Source: Peptococcaceae bacterium (GTDB lineage Bacteria; Bacillota; Dehalobacteriia; UBA4068; JAAVYR01). Taken from it: a stretch of 64,000 nt of DNA. Of this stretch, positions 8,497 through 16,884 are shown one piece after another. Location of the stretch: contig JAAVYR010000001.1 of NCBI GenBank assembly GCA_022791255.1, positions 1 through 64,000 of the forward strand, in the 5' to 3' direction. The number at the start of each line of letters is the position of its first letter. Position 1 is the stretch's first letter. Under the pieces are notes generated by a model that was not told the origin of the DNA, did no database searches, and was given only the letters and a program-made list of their open reading frames with translations. A program made the position numbers and the translations under genes.

Positions 8497-9459
8497 CTAG
8501 CAAGAAAAGGTAAATCCCATTTCTCCTAACATCTCTTTATCTGTGGTGATAGAAGGACCAGCCGTCGTCAACATATCCCCAGTAATAGCAGCATTTGCCC
8601 CAGAAAGAAAAGGAGCCCGCCCGTTATCTGCCAGTTGGCCGCGGCCGCCAGCCAGACGAATATCAGCCGCTGGCAATGCCAGACGGAATAAAGCTACTGT
8701 CCGACAAACTTCCTCTTCCTCCAGGATAGGCAGTTCTCCCAAAGGAGTACCAGCAATGGGATGAAAGACATTGATGGGTGTGGAGTCTACCGCCAATTCT
8801 CGCAGCTGCAGCGCCATATCGATACGGTCTTCCATAGTCTCACCCAGCCCAATAATACCGCCGCTACAGACGGAAAGTCCCACTTCTTTAGCATTACGAA
8901 TAACAGCAATTTTATCATCATAAGTATGGGTTGTACAAATCTGAGGAAAAAAACGCCTGGAAGTCTCTAGGTTATTATGATATCTGGTTACACCTGCCGC
9001 CTTCAGCTTTTGCAGCTGTCCTCTGCTCAGCAATCCATGGGAGGCACAACACTGGATATGCAGCGTCTGACTCATCTCTTTATAAATCTCACATAACTGG
9101 TCTATCTCCTCATCTGTCAGCGCCTTACCTGATGTTACCACTGAAAAACGCGTAATTCCGCTAGCCTCTTGCTGCTGGCCAAAGTTTAAAATTTCCTCTT
9201 TATGCAATAGTCCATGACAAGATACTGCCGTGGGATAATGGACAGACTGGGCACAATATTTGCAGTCTTCTGAACATTTACCACTCTTGCCATTGATGAT
9301 GCTGCAAAATTCAAAGTTTGCACCTTTCAACCTTTGCCGCAAAGCATCGGCCACCTGCTGCAATATGGTAGTATCAAAGTCGGCTAGCTCCAACAGCTCT
9401 TCTTTTGCCAGTTGCCGGCCGTCACATAAATCATTGATTAAGTTTTCCAAGTTAATCAT
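8497..9459 (-). CDS. bioB: Biotin synthase
   Basis: This radical SAM enzyme inserts sulfur into dethiobiotin. The 320-residue protein has the CSEDCKYC cluster motif (Cys62, Cys66, Cys69), and later segments match BioB (YHNNLETS, GGIIGLGE, FHPIAGTPLG, RLAGGRGQL). No other bio gene is in the window. A BirA operator overlaps the promoter, so the gene should be repressed when biotin is plentiful. The start is at ATG 9457-9459 after a GGCGGGG-type site. Confidence 0.97.
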   Translation of the reverse strand: MINLENLINDLCDGRQLAKEELLELADFDTTILQQVADALRQRLKGANFEFCSIINGKSGKCSEDCKYCAQSVHYPTAVSCHGLLHKEEILNFGQQQEASGITRFSVVTSGKALTDEEIDQLCEIYKEMSQTLHIQCCASHGLLSRGQLQKLKAAGVTRYHNNLETSRRFFPQICTTHTYDDKIAVIRNAKEVGLSVCSGGIIGLGETMEDRIDMALQLRELAVDSTPINVFHPIAGTPLGELPILEEEEVCRTVALFRLALPAADIRLAGGRGQLADNGRAPFLSGANAAITGDMLTTAGPSITTDKEMLGEMGFTFSC

Positions 9460-9485
9460 ATCATCCCCGCCTTTCTCTTTTATCC

Positions 9486-9514
9486 ATTGTAAAAAGAATA
9501 GTCCTTATTGTCAA
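9486..9514 (-). promoter_or_regulatory. Promoter of bioB
   Basis: Minus strand: consensus TTGACA (9509-9514), 17 nt spacer, TACAAT (9486-9491). The -35 lies inside the proximal half of the BirA operator. Confidence 0.85.
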
Positions 9515-9539
9515 CTACAATCAATTATGGAGTTGACAA
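9508..9539 (-). promoter_or_regulatory. BirA (biotin repressor) operator
   Basis: The inverted repeat is TTGTCAAC (9508-9515), 16 nt, GTTGACAA (9532-9539). Half-site sequence and spacing match the known BirA operator pattern. It overlaps the bioB -35 element, so bound BirA would block RNA polymerase. Confidence 0.88.
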
Positions 9540-9547
9540 TAAAAACA

Positions 9548-9585
9548 AAAAAAGATAGTTTTAGCTATCTTTTTTCATCTCTCTA
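9548..9585 (-). terminator. Terminator of the rubredoxin gene
   Basis: An 11 bp stem (9548-9558 with 9565-9575) has a 6 nt loop. On the minus strand it ends in a long T run, insulating bioB from the rubredoxin gene upstream. Confidence 0.8.
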
Positions 9586-9652
9586 TAATATATTTATTTA
9601 GCATCTAGCCATATTGATTATCTGATAGCCCCGCATTTAACAAAAAATCTGA

Positions 9653-9817
9653 TTAAGCAAGGTCAAATTGGTCTTTTTCTGCGCCACATTCCGGGCAAGC
9701 CCATTGCTCTGGCAAGTCATCAAAATCAATGCCTGGAGCAATATCATGATCACTATCACCTAATTCTGGGTCATAGATATAGCCACACAAAGTACAACCC
9801 ATCTTTTGCACTGCCAT
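9653..9817 (-). CDS. Rubredoxin
   Basis: This 54-residue protein carries the two rubredoxin knuckles: [10 protein letters not shown] (Cys8, Cys11) and [11 protein letters not shown] (Cys41, Cys44), with a [14 protein letters not shown] segment between. It binds a single iron in a Cys4 site and carries electrons, often to oxygen- or superoxide-detoxifying enzymes in anaerobes. The start ATG (9815-9817) follows AAAGGATGG. It is monocistronic, with its own terminator. The electron partner is not evident from neighbours. Confidence 0.95.
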   Translation of the reverse strand: MAVQKMGCTLCGYIYDPELGDSDHDIAPGIDFDDLPEQWACPECGAEKDQFDLA

Positions 9818-10188
9818 ACACCATCCTTTCTATCCTTCTGGCACCATAATAAAGAAATCCAGCCTAAAAATCAATGGCCCATTTTCCTGAAAATACAGAG
9901 AAATTCATGATTTCACGGCAGATTTCCCATCTGATTTTCTGATACCCTATCTATTGTAAGATATGATAGCCAGACAGAAAATGTCTCTATGAACTATATT
10001 TTAAATAAAACAAGTTCGTAAGAATAAAAATCCCTCGTTAAGAAAAGGCTAACACCAGCGGCAAAATCTACTAATGACTTTTTCAGGAAAATCTGGTATA
10101 ATAAGTCCAACGCTTTTCGTTTAGTAGCAAATATGTCTGTTTCGGCAAATTCAGCGTGTCTACTATCTAGACAGAAAGGAGTTTATTC
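9818..10188. other. 371 bp intergenic region without a gene
   Basis: No coding frame of note on either strand. It separates divergent rubredoxin and the SleB-like gene. It holds an extended -10 TGGTATAAT (TATAAT at 10099-10104) with a weak TGACTT at 10075-10080, a plausible promoter for the plus-strand gene. No riboswitch-like structure was recognised. Confidence 0.5.
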
Positions 10189-10875
10189 GTGCAAACAATA
10201 AACAAAAAATATATTCTCATGGTAACGGTTTCCTGCTTTTTGGGCATATGCTCCGGCGTGGCCCTAGCAGAAGAAACATCTCCCTCTTTAGCAGAAAAAT
10301 TTATCCAACAGGAAGCAGAAAAAGAAACTTTTTTAGAAAAAGCATATAATACCCATGCCGAAACATTGACAAATATTTTGATAACTGCTACTGATGACTT
10401 ACAAGAAAAAGCGGATAACCAAACCCCCAACATCGATAACGAACTAACAACAGAAAACTCCGCAGAAAAACAGGACCCACAGGAAAAACCTGCAGAAACT
10501 CCTGCTTATATCATCAATCTCAGTCAATCAGAAATCGACTTATTGGCAAAGGTAGTCTATGCAGAGTCGGGCAGCCAACCCTTTGAAGGCCAAGTAGCAG
10601 TAGCGGCCACCGTTATTAATCGAGTTTACAGCCCGAAATTCCCTAATACCCTAACCAAAGTAATTTATGCACCAAACCAATTTGGTGTGGTAAGAAACGG
10701 CGCTATTAACAGAACACCAAGCGCTACTGCATACGAGGCAGTGGAAGCCGCTATGCGCGGGCAAGACCCTTCTAATGGCGGTCTCTATTTCTGGAACCCC
10801 AGAACTACCAAAAGCAAGTATTTTAACACTTTAACCAAAACTGCAGAAATCGGCAGTCATGCCTTTGCAAAATAA
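10189..10875 (+). CDS. Exported cell wall hydrolase, SleB/CwlJ family
   Basis: This 228-residue protein starts at GTG 10189, 7 nt after AAAGGAG. A signal peptide covers about residues 1-28 (ends GVALAEE). A Glu/Gln/Pro-rich linker runs to about 110. The C-terminal Hydrolase_2 domain has the catalytic-Glu motif VVYAESGSQPFEGQVAVA, with later NQFGVV and GGLYFWNP blocks. This family includes the spore cortex-lytic enzymes SleB and CwlJ, consistent with other spore genes here. The peptidoglycan-binding domain of true SleB is absent, so a vegetative or sporulation role rather than germination is also possible. Confidence 0.88.
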   Translation: MQTINKKYILMVTVSCFLGICSGVALAEETSPSLAEKFIQQEAEKETFLEKAYNTHAETLTNILITATDDLQEKADNQTPNIDNELTTENSAEKQDPQEKPAETPAYIINLSQSEIDLLAKVVYAESGSQPFEGQVAVAATVINRVYSPKFPNTLTKVIYAPNQFGVVRNGAINRTPSATAYEAVEAAMRGQDPSNGGLYFWNPRTTKSKYFNTLTKTAEIGSHAFAK

Positions 10876-10912
10876 AATAAAAAGGAGAACCAATCGGTTC
10901 TCCTTTTTATTT
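10875..10912. terminator. Bidirectional terminator between convergent genes
   Basis: A 17 bp stem (10875-10891 with 10896-10912) has a 4 nt loop and A/T tails on both sides. It serves the SleB-like gene on the plus strand and the aromatic-acid exporter-like gene on the minus strand. Confidence 0.88.
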
Positions 10913-11469
10913 TATTCCTGATGCTCCACATGGTCTTGCAAGCTACTTTTCCCACTAGATGTTTCTTCTTTCTTCTCAGCTGCAGAATGAGAACGGAAGA
11001 AAAACTGATTAACAATGACCGCAAAGATAATTCCGATGGTCGTATCCACAATCCTGCTGGTAGCATACTCCCAAGTATTTGGAATACTCCGGGAAAAGTC
11101 CGTCACAATACTTAAGAAAACAATGCTACAAATCACGACAGAACCAGGCTTCTTTATCACATTACACAGCCAAATCAAGAAAATATTTAAGACAGGTACC
11201 ATGAAAAGATACACATAATCATAATAATGGGGAATGAAGCGGGCGGACTCTAGCACCCCGAAACCGACCATCCCACCAATGACTGTACCGATAAAGCGGT
11301 TAAACCCTGCAAGTATGGTCTTATCCGTTGATTTCTGCATGCAAACTACTGCTGCGATAGAGGAATAAAAAGCACTCTCTCGCTGAGCAAAATAAGCAAA
11401 CACCAAGCAAAAGAACACTGCTAGGTTTGTCTTTAATATTCGATTGCCGATTTTATACCGGTCTTCCAT
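10912..11469 (-). CDS. Aromatic acid exporter-like (FUSC family) membrane protein
   Basis: This 185-residue membrane protein has about five hydrophobic segments (from TNLAVFFCLVFAYF to TTIGIIFAVIVNQFFF) and a charged C-terminal tail. The layout and the GFNRFIGTVIGGMVGFGV segment match the ArAE_1/YqjA group of small FUSC-related proteins. The substrate is unknown. The start follows CAGGAGAACGTTT. It lies 25 nt upstream of rsmA on the same strand, so read-through from it could reach rsmA only past the terminator side; functionally it appears independent. Confidence 0.7.
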   Translation of the reverse strand: MEDRYKIGNRILKTNLAVFFCLVFAYFAQRESAFYSSIAAVVCMQKSTDKTILAGFNRFIGTVIGGMVGFGVLESARFIPHYYDYVYLFMVPVLNIFLIWLCNVIKKPGSVVICSIVFLSIVTDFSRSIPNTWEYATSRIVDTTIGIIFAVIVNQFFFRSHSAAEKKEETSSGKSSLQDHVEHQE

Positions 11470-11494
11470 AAACGTTCTCCTGGACTTTTATTTT

Positions 11495-12382
11495 TTATTT
11501 ACAAGCAGCAAAGCCATTGGCAATGGCTGCAAACTCCGCTAAAGATAAGGTCTCCCCCCGTCTCTCCGGCGCAATGCCGCAGGCCGCTAATACTTGCAGC
11601 ACCTGCTCTTTATTTTTTGCTACACCACTATTGCTTAAAGCATTCAAGAGCGTTTTCCGCCGTTGGGCAAAAGCGCCTTTGATGACAGAGAATAATACCT
11701 TTTCACTGAGAACATCTACAGGCGGTTCCAAGCGGTTTTCTAATAGTACTACAGCAGAGTCTACCTGGGGACGAGGATAAAATACTGTCGGCGGTACGAT
11801 CGTCACAATGCTGGCTTCTGCCCGGTATTGCACGCCAAGAGATAAGGCACCATAATCTTTGCCGCCCGGAGAAGCTACCATCCGTTCTGCTACTTCCTTT
11901 TGCACCATCAGCACCATCTTTTGCCAATGCCAGTTTTGTTCTAAAAGACGCATGACAATGGGAGTGGTAATATAATAAGGCAGATTTGCCACTACAGAAA
12001 AGGGAACAGGAGACGCCCCCTCATCACCGGCAGCTTCCTGCACCAATTGCTCTAAATCTACTTTCATCGCATCACCATGACACACTTGCACATTATCATA
12101 AGGCGCTAAGATGTCTTTGAGCAATGCTACTAATTCACCATCGATTTCTACTGCTACTACCTGCTTTGCTCGTTCCGCCAGTTGCTTGGTTAAAGCACCC
12201 AGGCCAGGACCGATTTCTAATACAACTTGTTCTTTATTTAAATCTGCAGCGTCAATAATTCTCCCAACAAACTTTGGCTCTAAGAGGAAGTTTTGCCCCC
12301 ACTTTTTCTTAGCACGAAAATCATTGGCAGTTAGTAATTGTTTTGTTTTCCCGGTTGGTTTACCCTGGGATTTTCCTGTCAT
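11495..12382 (-). CDS. rsmA: 16S rRNA dimethyladenosine methyltransferase (KsgA)
   Basis: RsmA dimethylates two adjacent adenosines in the 3' terminal helix of 16S rRNA. The 295-residue protein shows KKWGQNFL near the start, the SAM-binding motif LEIGPGLGALT, and the catalytic NLPYYITTP motif. The C-terminal helical domain includes AFAQRRKTL. In B. subtilis the order is yabE-rnmV-ksgA; here rnmV is missing between yabE and rsmA. Confidence 0.97.
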   Translation of the reverse strand: MTGKSQGKPTGKTKQLLTANDFRAKKKWGQNFLLEPKFVGRIIDAADLNKEQVVLEIGPGLGALTKQLAERAKQVVAVEIDGELVALLKDILAPYDNVQVCHGDAMKVDLEQLVQEAAGDEGASPVPFSVVANLPYYITTPIVMRLLEQNWHWQKMVLMVQKEVAERMVASPGGKDYGALSLGVQYRAEASIVTIVPPTVFYPRPQVDSAVVLLENRLEPPVDVLSEKVLFSVIKGAFAQRRKTLLNALSNSGVAKNKEQVLQVLAACGIAPERRGETLSLAEFAAIANGFAACK

Positions 12383-12504
12383 GGTTCTACCCTTATCCTT
12401 CCCTATTCAAGATTTTACCATATCTTCTTATACCTTATCACAAAAACAAGCTTTTTCCAATCTCTTTCTTGAAAAACATCTTTCCATGAATATGTTACCC
12501 ATAC

Positions 12505-12538
12505 AAAAAGACGACATACCAAAGTATGCCGTCTTTTT
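12505..12538 (-). terminator. Terminator of yabE
   Basis: A 15 bp stem (12505-12519 with 12524-12538) has one G-U wobble on the minus strand and a T5 arm. It lies between yabE and rsmA. Confidence 0.8.
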
Positions 12539-12638
12539 CTCTCCATCCCAGAGAGCTTACCTAGTCATTATTATTTTTTGTAATTGCAGTTTTTCATCAT
12601 CAGGCATGACATCATACATACTGCGCTACCTGACCATG

Positions 12639-13625
12639 TTAATCTAATACATAGATTTTTACTTGTTTTCTCCCCCAGCTGCGGCAAGCATGCTCTGTTT
12701 CCAAAAACACATCAATAATCTTGCCTTTAATGGCACCGCCAGTATCTTCAGCTGTGGCAAAGCCATAGCCTTCTACATACACACGACTGCCCAGAGGGAT
12801 GACCCGTGGGTCTACTGCAATGGTACCTACTTTTGGGTTCGTACCAGTTGCAGTACGGTTCCCCGTATAGGTATAGGCCGTCGCCTCTACCACCATTGCC
12901 TCATTAAATTCAAATGCTCTACCACCTCTGCTTGCCTGGTTCAGTGTGCCCATGGCTATCACTTGATTGACAGGCTCTTCTAATACAGAGGAAGCTAGCT
13001 CTACCCGTTCGATTTCTTTGCCATCTGCATAAGAAACCTGCACGGTAAGTAGCTCCCGGCCGTCACGGCCTGAGGTTACTACTTTAGAAATCCCCTTTTC
13101 CAGGGTACTATCAGGAATTCGTTCTATCTGATAGTCAATGGGCTGAGTAAAAGAAGCCACTTTGGTAGTAACACGAGAAACCACAATGGGTTCTTCTCCT
13201 GTTACCACAGCGTCTAGCTCCATATTTACCAAGTCGTTTTCACCTACAGCAATATCAGCGTCTGCCAATATTTCTGCTGCAGTAGCAGGAATATGAGAAA
13301 TTTTCAATTCCTCACCATCTGCCTGAATGGTCATCTCTACAGCACGGGTTATCTGGATAGTCCCCCCATCCAGCACTCTGCCGCCAAATGCAGGTAAAAC
13401 CTTATCATTGGCACCAACAGTAATTCCCTCTGCCGCCAGCACCCGCTCTACCGAACAATCTCGGGTGAGTACATGGTGGCTTTTGCCATCAATGATGATT
13501 TCAATATTTTTCTCAAAAAGAAAATAAACTGCGAAAGATGATATGAATAATAATGCGGTAAGCAGGATGATGGCAACCCTCGCCCAAGAACGGGGCAGCT
13601 GCCTACAAGCTGCTTCACTATTCAT
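12639..13625 (-). CDS. yabE: YabE-like protein with DUF348, G5 and 3D domains
   Basis: This 328-residue protein has an N-terminal membrane anchor (about 16-36). Two DUF348 repeats (about 40-135) and a G5 domain (about 145-225) follow. The C-terminal 3D domain shows TAYTYTGN, TATG, GTIAVDPRVIPLGS and AEDTGGAIKG. The domain set matches B. subtilis YabE, related to resuscitation-promoting factors. The 3D domain has the lytic transglycosylase-like fold with three conserved Asp. It probably acts on peptidoglycan outside the membrane. Start is at ATG 13625 after AGGAGG. It sits in the conserved tatD-yabE-rsmA order. Confidence 0.92.
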   Translation of the reverse strand: MNSEAACRQLPRSWARVAIILLTALLFISSFAVYFLFEKNIEIIIDGKSHHVLTRDCSVERVLAAEGITVGANDKVLPAFGGRVLDGGTIQITRAVEMTIQADGEELKISHIPATAAEILADADIAVGENDLVNMELDAVVTGEEPIVVSRVTTKVASFTQPIDYQIERIPDSTLEKGISKVVTSGRDGRELLTVQVSYADGKEIERVELASSVLEEPVNQVIAMGTLNQASRGGRAFEFNEAMVVEATAYTYTGNRTATGTNPKVGTIAVDPRVIPLGSRVYVEGYGFATAEDTGGAIKGKIIDVFLETEHACRSWGRKQVKIYVLD

Positions 13626-13720
13626 GTAAACCTCCTAAATAATTTGTCTTTGCTTTACTATATGCCCAACAGAGAAAAAATTATACCAAACTTTTTCTCT
13701 GACCGTATTCTATAATAAGA

Positions 13721-13757
13721 AAAGGGCAGTGTCAAACAAAACACTACCCCTTATTTT
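13721..13757 (-). terminator. Terminator of the metG-tatD run
   Basis: A 12 bp stem (13721-13732 with 13741-13752) pairs fully only as minus-strand RNA, where two positions become G-U wobbles. A TTTTCTTATT tail follows. Confidence 0.75.
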
Positions 13758-13810
13758 CGGAGATTTTCTGATATTTCGGCAAATTTCGCTTTTTTTATTT
13801 AGGCTAATTT

Positions 13811-14656
13811 TTAGTCCAGACCATAAATCTGCTTACTGTTTCGTGTAAGGATTTCAGCAGTTTTTTCCAATCCTAACCCCTTTATACTGGCGATTTTCTC
13901 TGCTACCAGACGCACCAGAGCTGGTTCATTGGTCCTGCCACGAAAAGGATGGGGCGCAAGATAAGGACAATCTGTTTCTATTAAAAGCTCTTCTAGAGGC
14001 GTTTTTGCGACCACTTCCGGCAAATTTTTTGCATTAGAAAATGTTACCGGTCCACCGATAGACAGTTTCCAGCCAAGTTTCAAACAGACTTTTGCCATTT
14101 CCCAGCTGCCGGAATAACAGTGCATAATACCGCCGTTTTCTGCAGCATTAGTCTCTTTGATGATTTCCAGCATATCACCATGAGCGTCACGGTCATGGAT
14201 AGAGATAGGCAGTTTTAGTTGCTTTGCCAAGTCAATTTGTGCATAAAAGGCTTTTTTTTGCAATTCATGACTATGGTCTTCCCAATAATAGTCCAGACCA
14301 ATCTCCCCGATGGCTTTTACCTGAGAGGAACTTTTTGCCAGGTTATAGAGTTTCTCCAGCATTTCTTCTGTCAAGGTATCTGCGTCACTGGGATGAATGC
14401 CAATGACAGCCACTACCTGTTCTGGGTATTGCTCTGCTATCTTTACCGCCAAAAGAGACGACGGCCAGTCATAGCCAATACAGGCAATATGATTGACGCC
14501 ATTGGCCTTTGCTCTATCTAGGACGGCTGATAGTTGCGGAAAAAGCTTCTCATCATTTAAGTGCGCATGGGTATCAAATAAATCTAAGGCAGGTTTTTCT
14601 TCCCCTAAATAAGCAAGAACCTTTGCCTGTTTTTCATCTTCTATTACAGTGGACAT
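13811..14656 (-). CDS. tatD: TatD family metal-dependent hydrolase
   Basis: This 281-residue TIM-barrel protein has the metal-binding DTHAHL motif near residues 28-33, the EIGLDYYW segment, and TDCPYLAPHPFRG with the conserved Asp near the C-terminus. TatD proteins are 3'-5' DNA exonucleases or related phosphoesterases. It lies 2 nt downstream of metG, so the two are cotranscribed, as with B. subtilis metS-yabD. The first 20 residues before LDLFDTHAHL are longer than usual. Confidence 0.93.
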   Translation of the reverse strand: MSTVIEDEKQAKVLAYLGEEKPALDLFDTHAHLNDEKLFPQLSAVLDRAKANGVNHIACIGYDWPSSLLAVKIAEQYPEQVVAVIGIHPSDADTLTEEMLEKLYNLAKSSSQVKAIGEIGLDYYWEDHSHELQKKAFYAQIDLAKQLKLPISIHDRDAHGDMLEIIKETNAAENGGIMHCYSGSWEMAKVCLKLGWKLSIGGPVTFSNAKNLPEVVAKTPLEELLIETDCPYLAPHPFRGRTNEPALVRLVAEKIASIKGLGLEKTAEILTRNSKQIYGLD

Positions 14657-14658
14657 AG

Positions 14659-16788
14659 CTACTTCACTTTCCCGCCGCTAGGGATATCTTTCACTTCAAC
14701 CACTTCCAAGGAACCCCCTTGAGAAGCAGCTAAAATCATCCCCCGAGACTCAATGCCGCGGAGCTTTGCTGGTTTTAAGTTGGCCACTACGATTACCTTT
14801 TTGCCAATCAAATCTGCCGGCTCATAGTGGAGCGCAATGCCAGAAACCACAGTCCGTTCTTCATCACCGATTTTCACTTGCAGTTTTAAGAGTTTATCTG
14901 TCTTTTCTACCTTTTCACAAGCCAATACCTCAGCTACCCGCAAATCAATTTTGGCAAAGTCATCAATAGAAATAAGATTTTCTTCTGCTGGATTTTCCTC
15001 TTCATTAAGGACATCTTTTACAGCAGAAACAGCTGCACCTGCCGCTTTTTTTACAGCAGTCACACCAGTGGTTACCCCATCTTTTACACCGTCTTTGAAT
15101 TCTTGGCTGGTAACAGTAGCTTTGATTTCTTTTGCCCCTTCCGCTACAGTATCCCCTACTTCTTTGGCAAAGTTCTTTAGGGTATTCATGGCAGCATTCA
15201 TAGCTGTCTTTGCATCTTCCACAGGATTACCTCCTTCTACGCCTAATACGGCCATATCAATACGAGGGAATAACGGCTCGCCACGGTTAATTTTCGCCCC
15301 TACCGGGAAATTGCCAAAGGATACCGTATCCCAGTTTTGTTTTGCAGCATCTTTTTCAATGCCTAATTGCTGCCATACTTTCGGCGCGATGTTGGGCATC
15401 ACTGGCTGTATCATAATGGTAGCCATCCGCAACACTTCTGCCATGTTGTAGAGGACGGTAGCCAGCTTTTCTTTTTCGCCGGCTTTATTCAGGGCCCAAG
15501 GAGCCGCTTCGTCAATATATTTATTCCCCCGGTTGATGAGTTTCCAGATAGCCCCTAAAGCATTGCTAAACTCCATTTTGTCCATATATTCGCCCACTAT
15601 ATCCGGTGTGGCTTTTGCCAATGCAATCAAATCGTCGTCATATTCCGTAGGAGTTGATGGAGAAAGAACTAATCCCCCCTGAAATTTATCTATCATGGCA
15701 GTCGTCCGAGAGAGTAGATTGCCATAGTCATTGGCCAGGTCCACATTGATCCGGGTTACCAGCGCTTCTTCCGAATAGTTGGCGTCCAGGCCCATAGGCA
15801 TTTCCCGCATGAGGAAATAACGGAGCGCGTCAGCACCATATTTGTCGACTAAAATCAAAGGGTCTACTACATTGCCCTTGGACTTAGACATTTTACCGTT
15901 ATCGATGAGCACCCAACCATGGCCAAATACCTTTTGCGGCAAAGGCAGGCCTAGGGCCATCAGCATGATAGGCCAAATAATCGAGTGGAAGCGAATAATA
16001 TCCTTCCCTACCAAATGGGTCGTATTACCCCAGAATTTCTGGAAGAGGCTATCATCTTCTGTACCATAGCCCAAAGCAGACAGATAGTTAATTAACGCGT
16101 CAAACCATACATAAATAACATGCTTATCATCAAAAGGAACGGGAATACCCCAAGAAAAAGTAGTACGGGATACGCACAAATCCTCTAAGCCCTGTTTCAC
16201 AAAGTTAATCATTTCATTGCGGCGGGTTTCTGGTTGGATAAAGTCAGGATGATTTTCGATAAACTCCATCCATTGGTCTGCATATTTACTCATTTTGAAG
16301 AAATAGCTTTCCTCATGGGTAAGCTCTACTGGACGACCGCAGTCAGGACAGATATGCTCCTCTCCTACTTGCCGTTCTGTAAAGAATGTTTCACAAGGGG
16401 TGCAATACCAGCCTTCGTATTGAGATTTATAAATATCTCCTTGGTCATAAATTTTTTGGAAGAGCTTTTGTGCCACCTGCTTATGCCGGTCCTGAGTGGT
16501 GCGGATAAAGTCATCATTAGCAATATCCAATTGCTTCCAGAGATATTGCATATTGGCAACAATGGGATTTACAAACTCGATAGGCGTTTTGCCCACTGCT
16601 TTTGCTGCCCGCTCGATTTTCTGACCATGTTCATCACTACCAGTAAGGAAAAAAGTCTCATATCCCCGCAACTTCTTGTAGCGTGCCATCGTATCTGCCG
16701 CTACGGTAGAATAAGCATGACCAATATGCATATTGCCGCTAGGGTAATAAATGGGCGTAGTAATATAAAATGTTTTTGCTTCTGCCAT
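14659..16788 (-). CDS. metG: Methionyl-tRNA synthetase with C-terminal tRNA-binding domain
   Basis: This 709-residue class I synthetase has HIGH at residues 21-24 and KMSKS at 299-303. A zinc knuckle uses Cys129, Cys132, Cys147 and Cys150. A helical anticodon-binding domain runs to about 510, and a C-terminal EMAP-like tRNA-binding domain spans about 605-709 (FAKIDLRVAEV, KPAKLRGIESRGM). Between them lies an unusual 90-residue Ala/Lys/Val-rich amphipathic linker (513-604), which makes the protein about 45 residues longer than the B. subtilis enzyme. No T-box leader was seen upstream. It is followed at once by tatD. Confidence 0.98.
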   Translation of the reverse strand: MAEAKTFYITTPIYYPSGNMHIGHAYSTVAADTMARYKKLRGYETFFLTGSDEHGQKIERAAKAVGKTPIEFVNPIVANMQYLWKQLDIANDDFIRTTQDRHKQVAQKLFQKIYDQGDIYKSQYEGWYCTPCETFFTERQVGEEHICPDCGRPVELTHEESYFFKMSKYADQWMEFIENHPDFIQPETRRNEMINFVKQGLEDLCVSRTTFSWGIPVPFDDKHVIYVWFDALINYLSALGYGTEDDSLFQKFWGNTTHLVGKDIIRFHSIIWPIMLMALGLPLPQKVFGHGWVLIDNGKMSKSKGNVVDPLILVDKYGADALRYFLMREMPMGLDANYSEEALVTRINVDLANDYGNLLSRTTAMIDKFQGGLVLSPSTPTEYDDDLIALAKATPDIVGEYMDKMEFSNALGAIWKLINRGNKYIDEAAPWALNKAGEKEKLATVLYNMAEVLRMATIMIQPVMPNIAPKVWQQLGIEKDAAKQNWDTVSFGNFPVGAKINRGEPLFPRIDMAVLGVEGGNPVEDAKTAMNAAMNTLKNFAKEVGDTVAEGAKEIKATVTSQEFKDGVKDGVTTGVTAVKKAAGAAVSAVKDVLNEEENPAEENLISIDDFAKIDLRVAEVLACEKVEKTDKLLKLQVKIGDEERTVVSGIALHYEPADLIGKKVIVVANLKPAKLRGIESRGMILAASQGGSLEVVEVKDIPSGGKVK

Positions 16789-16884
16789 AATAACCTAAAA
16801 ACCTCCTTGAGTATAACGCCATCTTAATGATCTAGTTTCTCTCTATTTCTTTTTATCATACCAAAAATTTCTAATTTTGTCATG

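Noticed and set aside
7766-8500. A 244-codon plus-strand open frame opposite rmuC and bioB
   Set aside because: It is the antisense of rmuC, rich in Ser, Cys and Arg, with no ribosome binding site and no recognisable domain.
12545-12620. A 20-codon minus-strand frame after yabE
   Set aside because: No ribosome binding site and no similarity to rnmV; too short to call.
14837-15451. A 204-codon plus-strand open frame opposite metG
   Set aside because: It mirrors the low-complexity linker and tRNA-binding domain of metG, and its composition is that of an antisense frame.
16789-16884. Possible T-box leader ahead of metG
   Set aside because: The 96 bp gap is too short and lacks a T-box core or a terminator/antiterminator pair.
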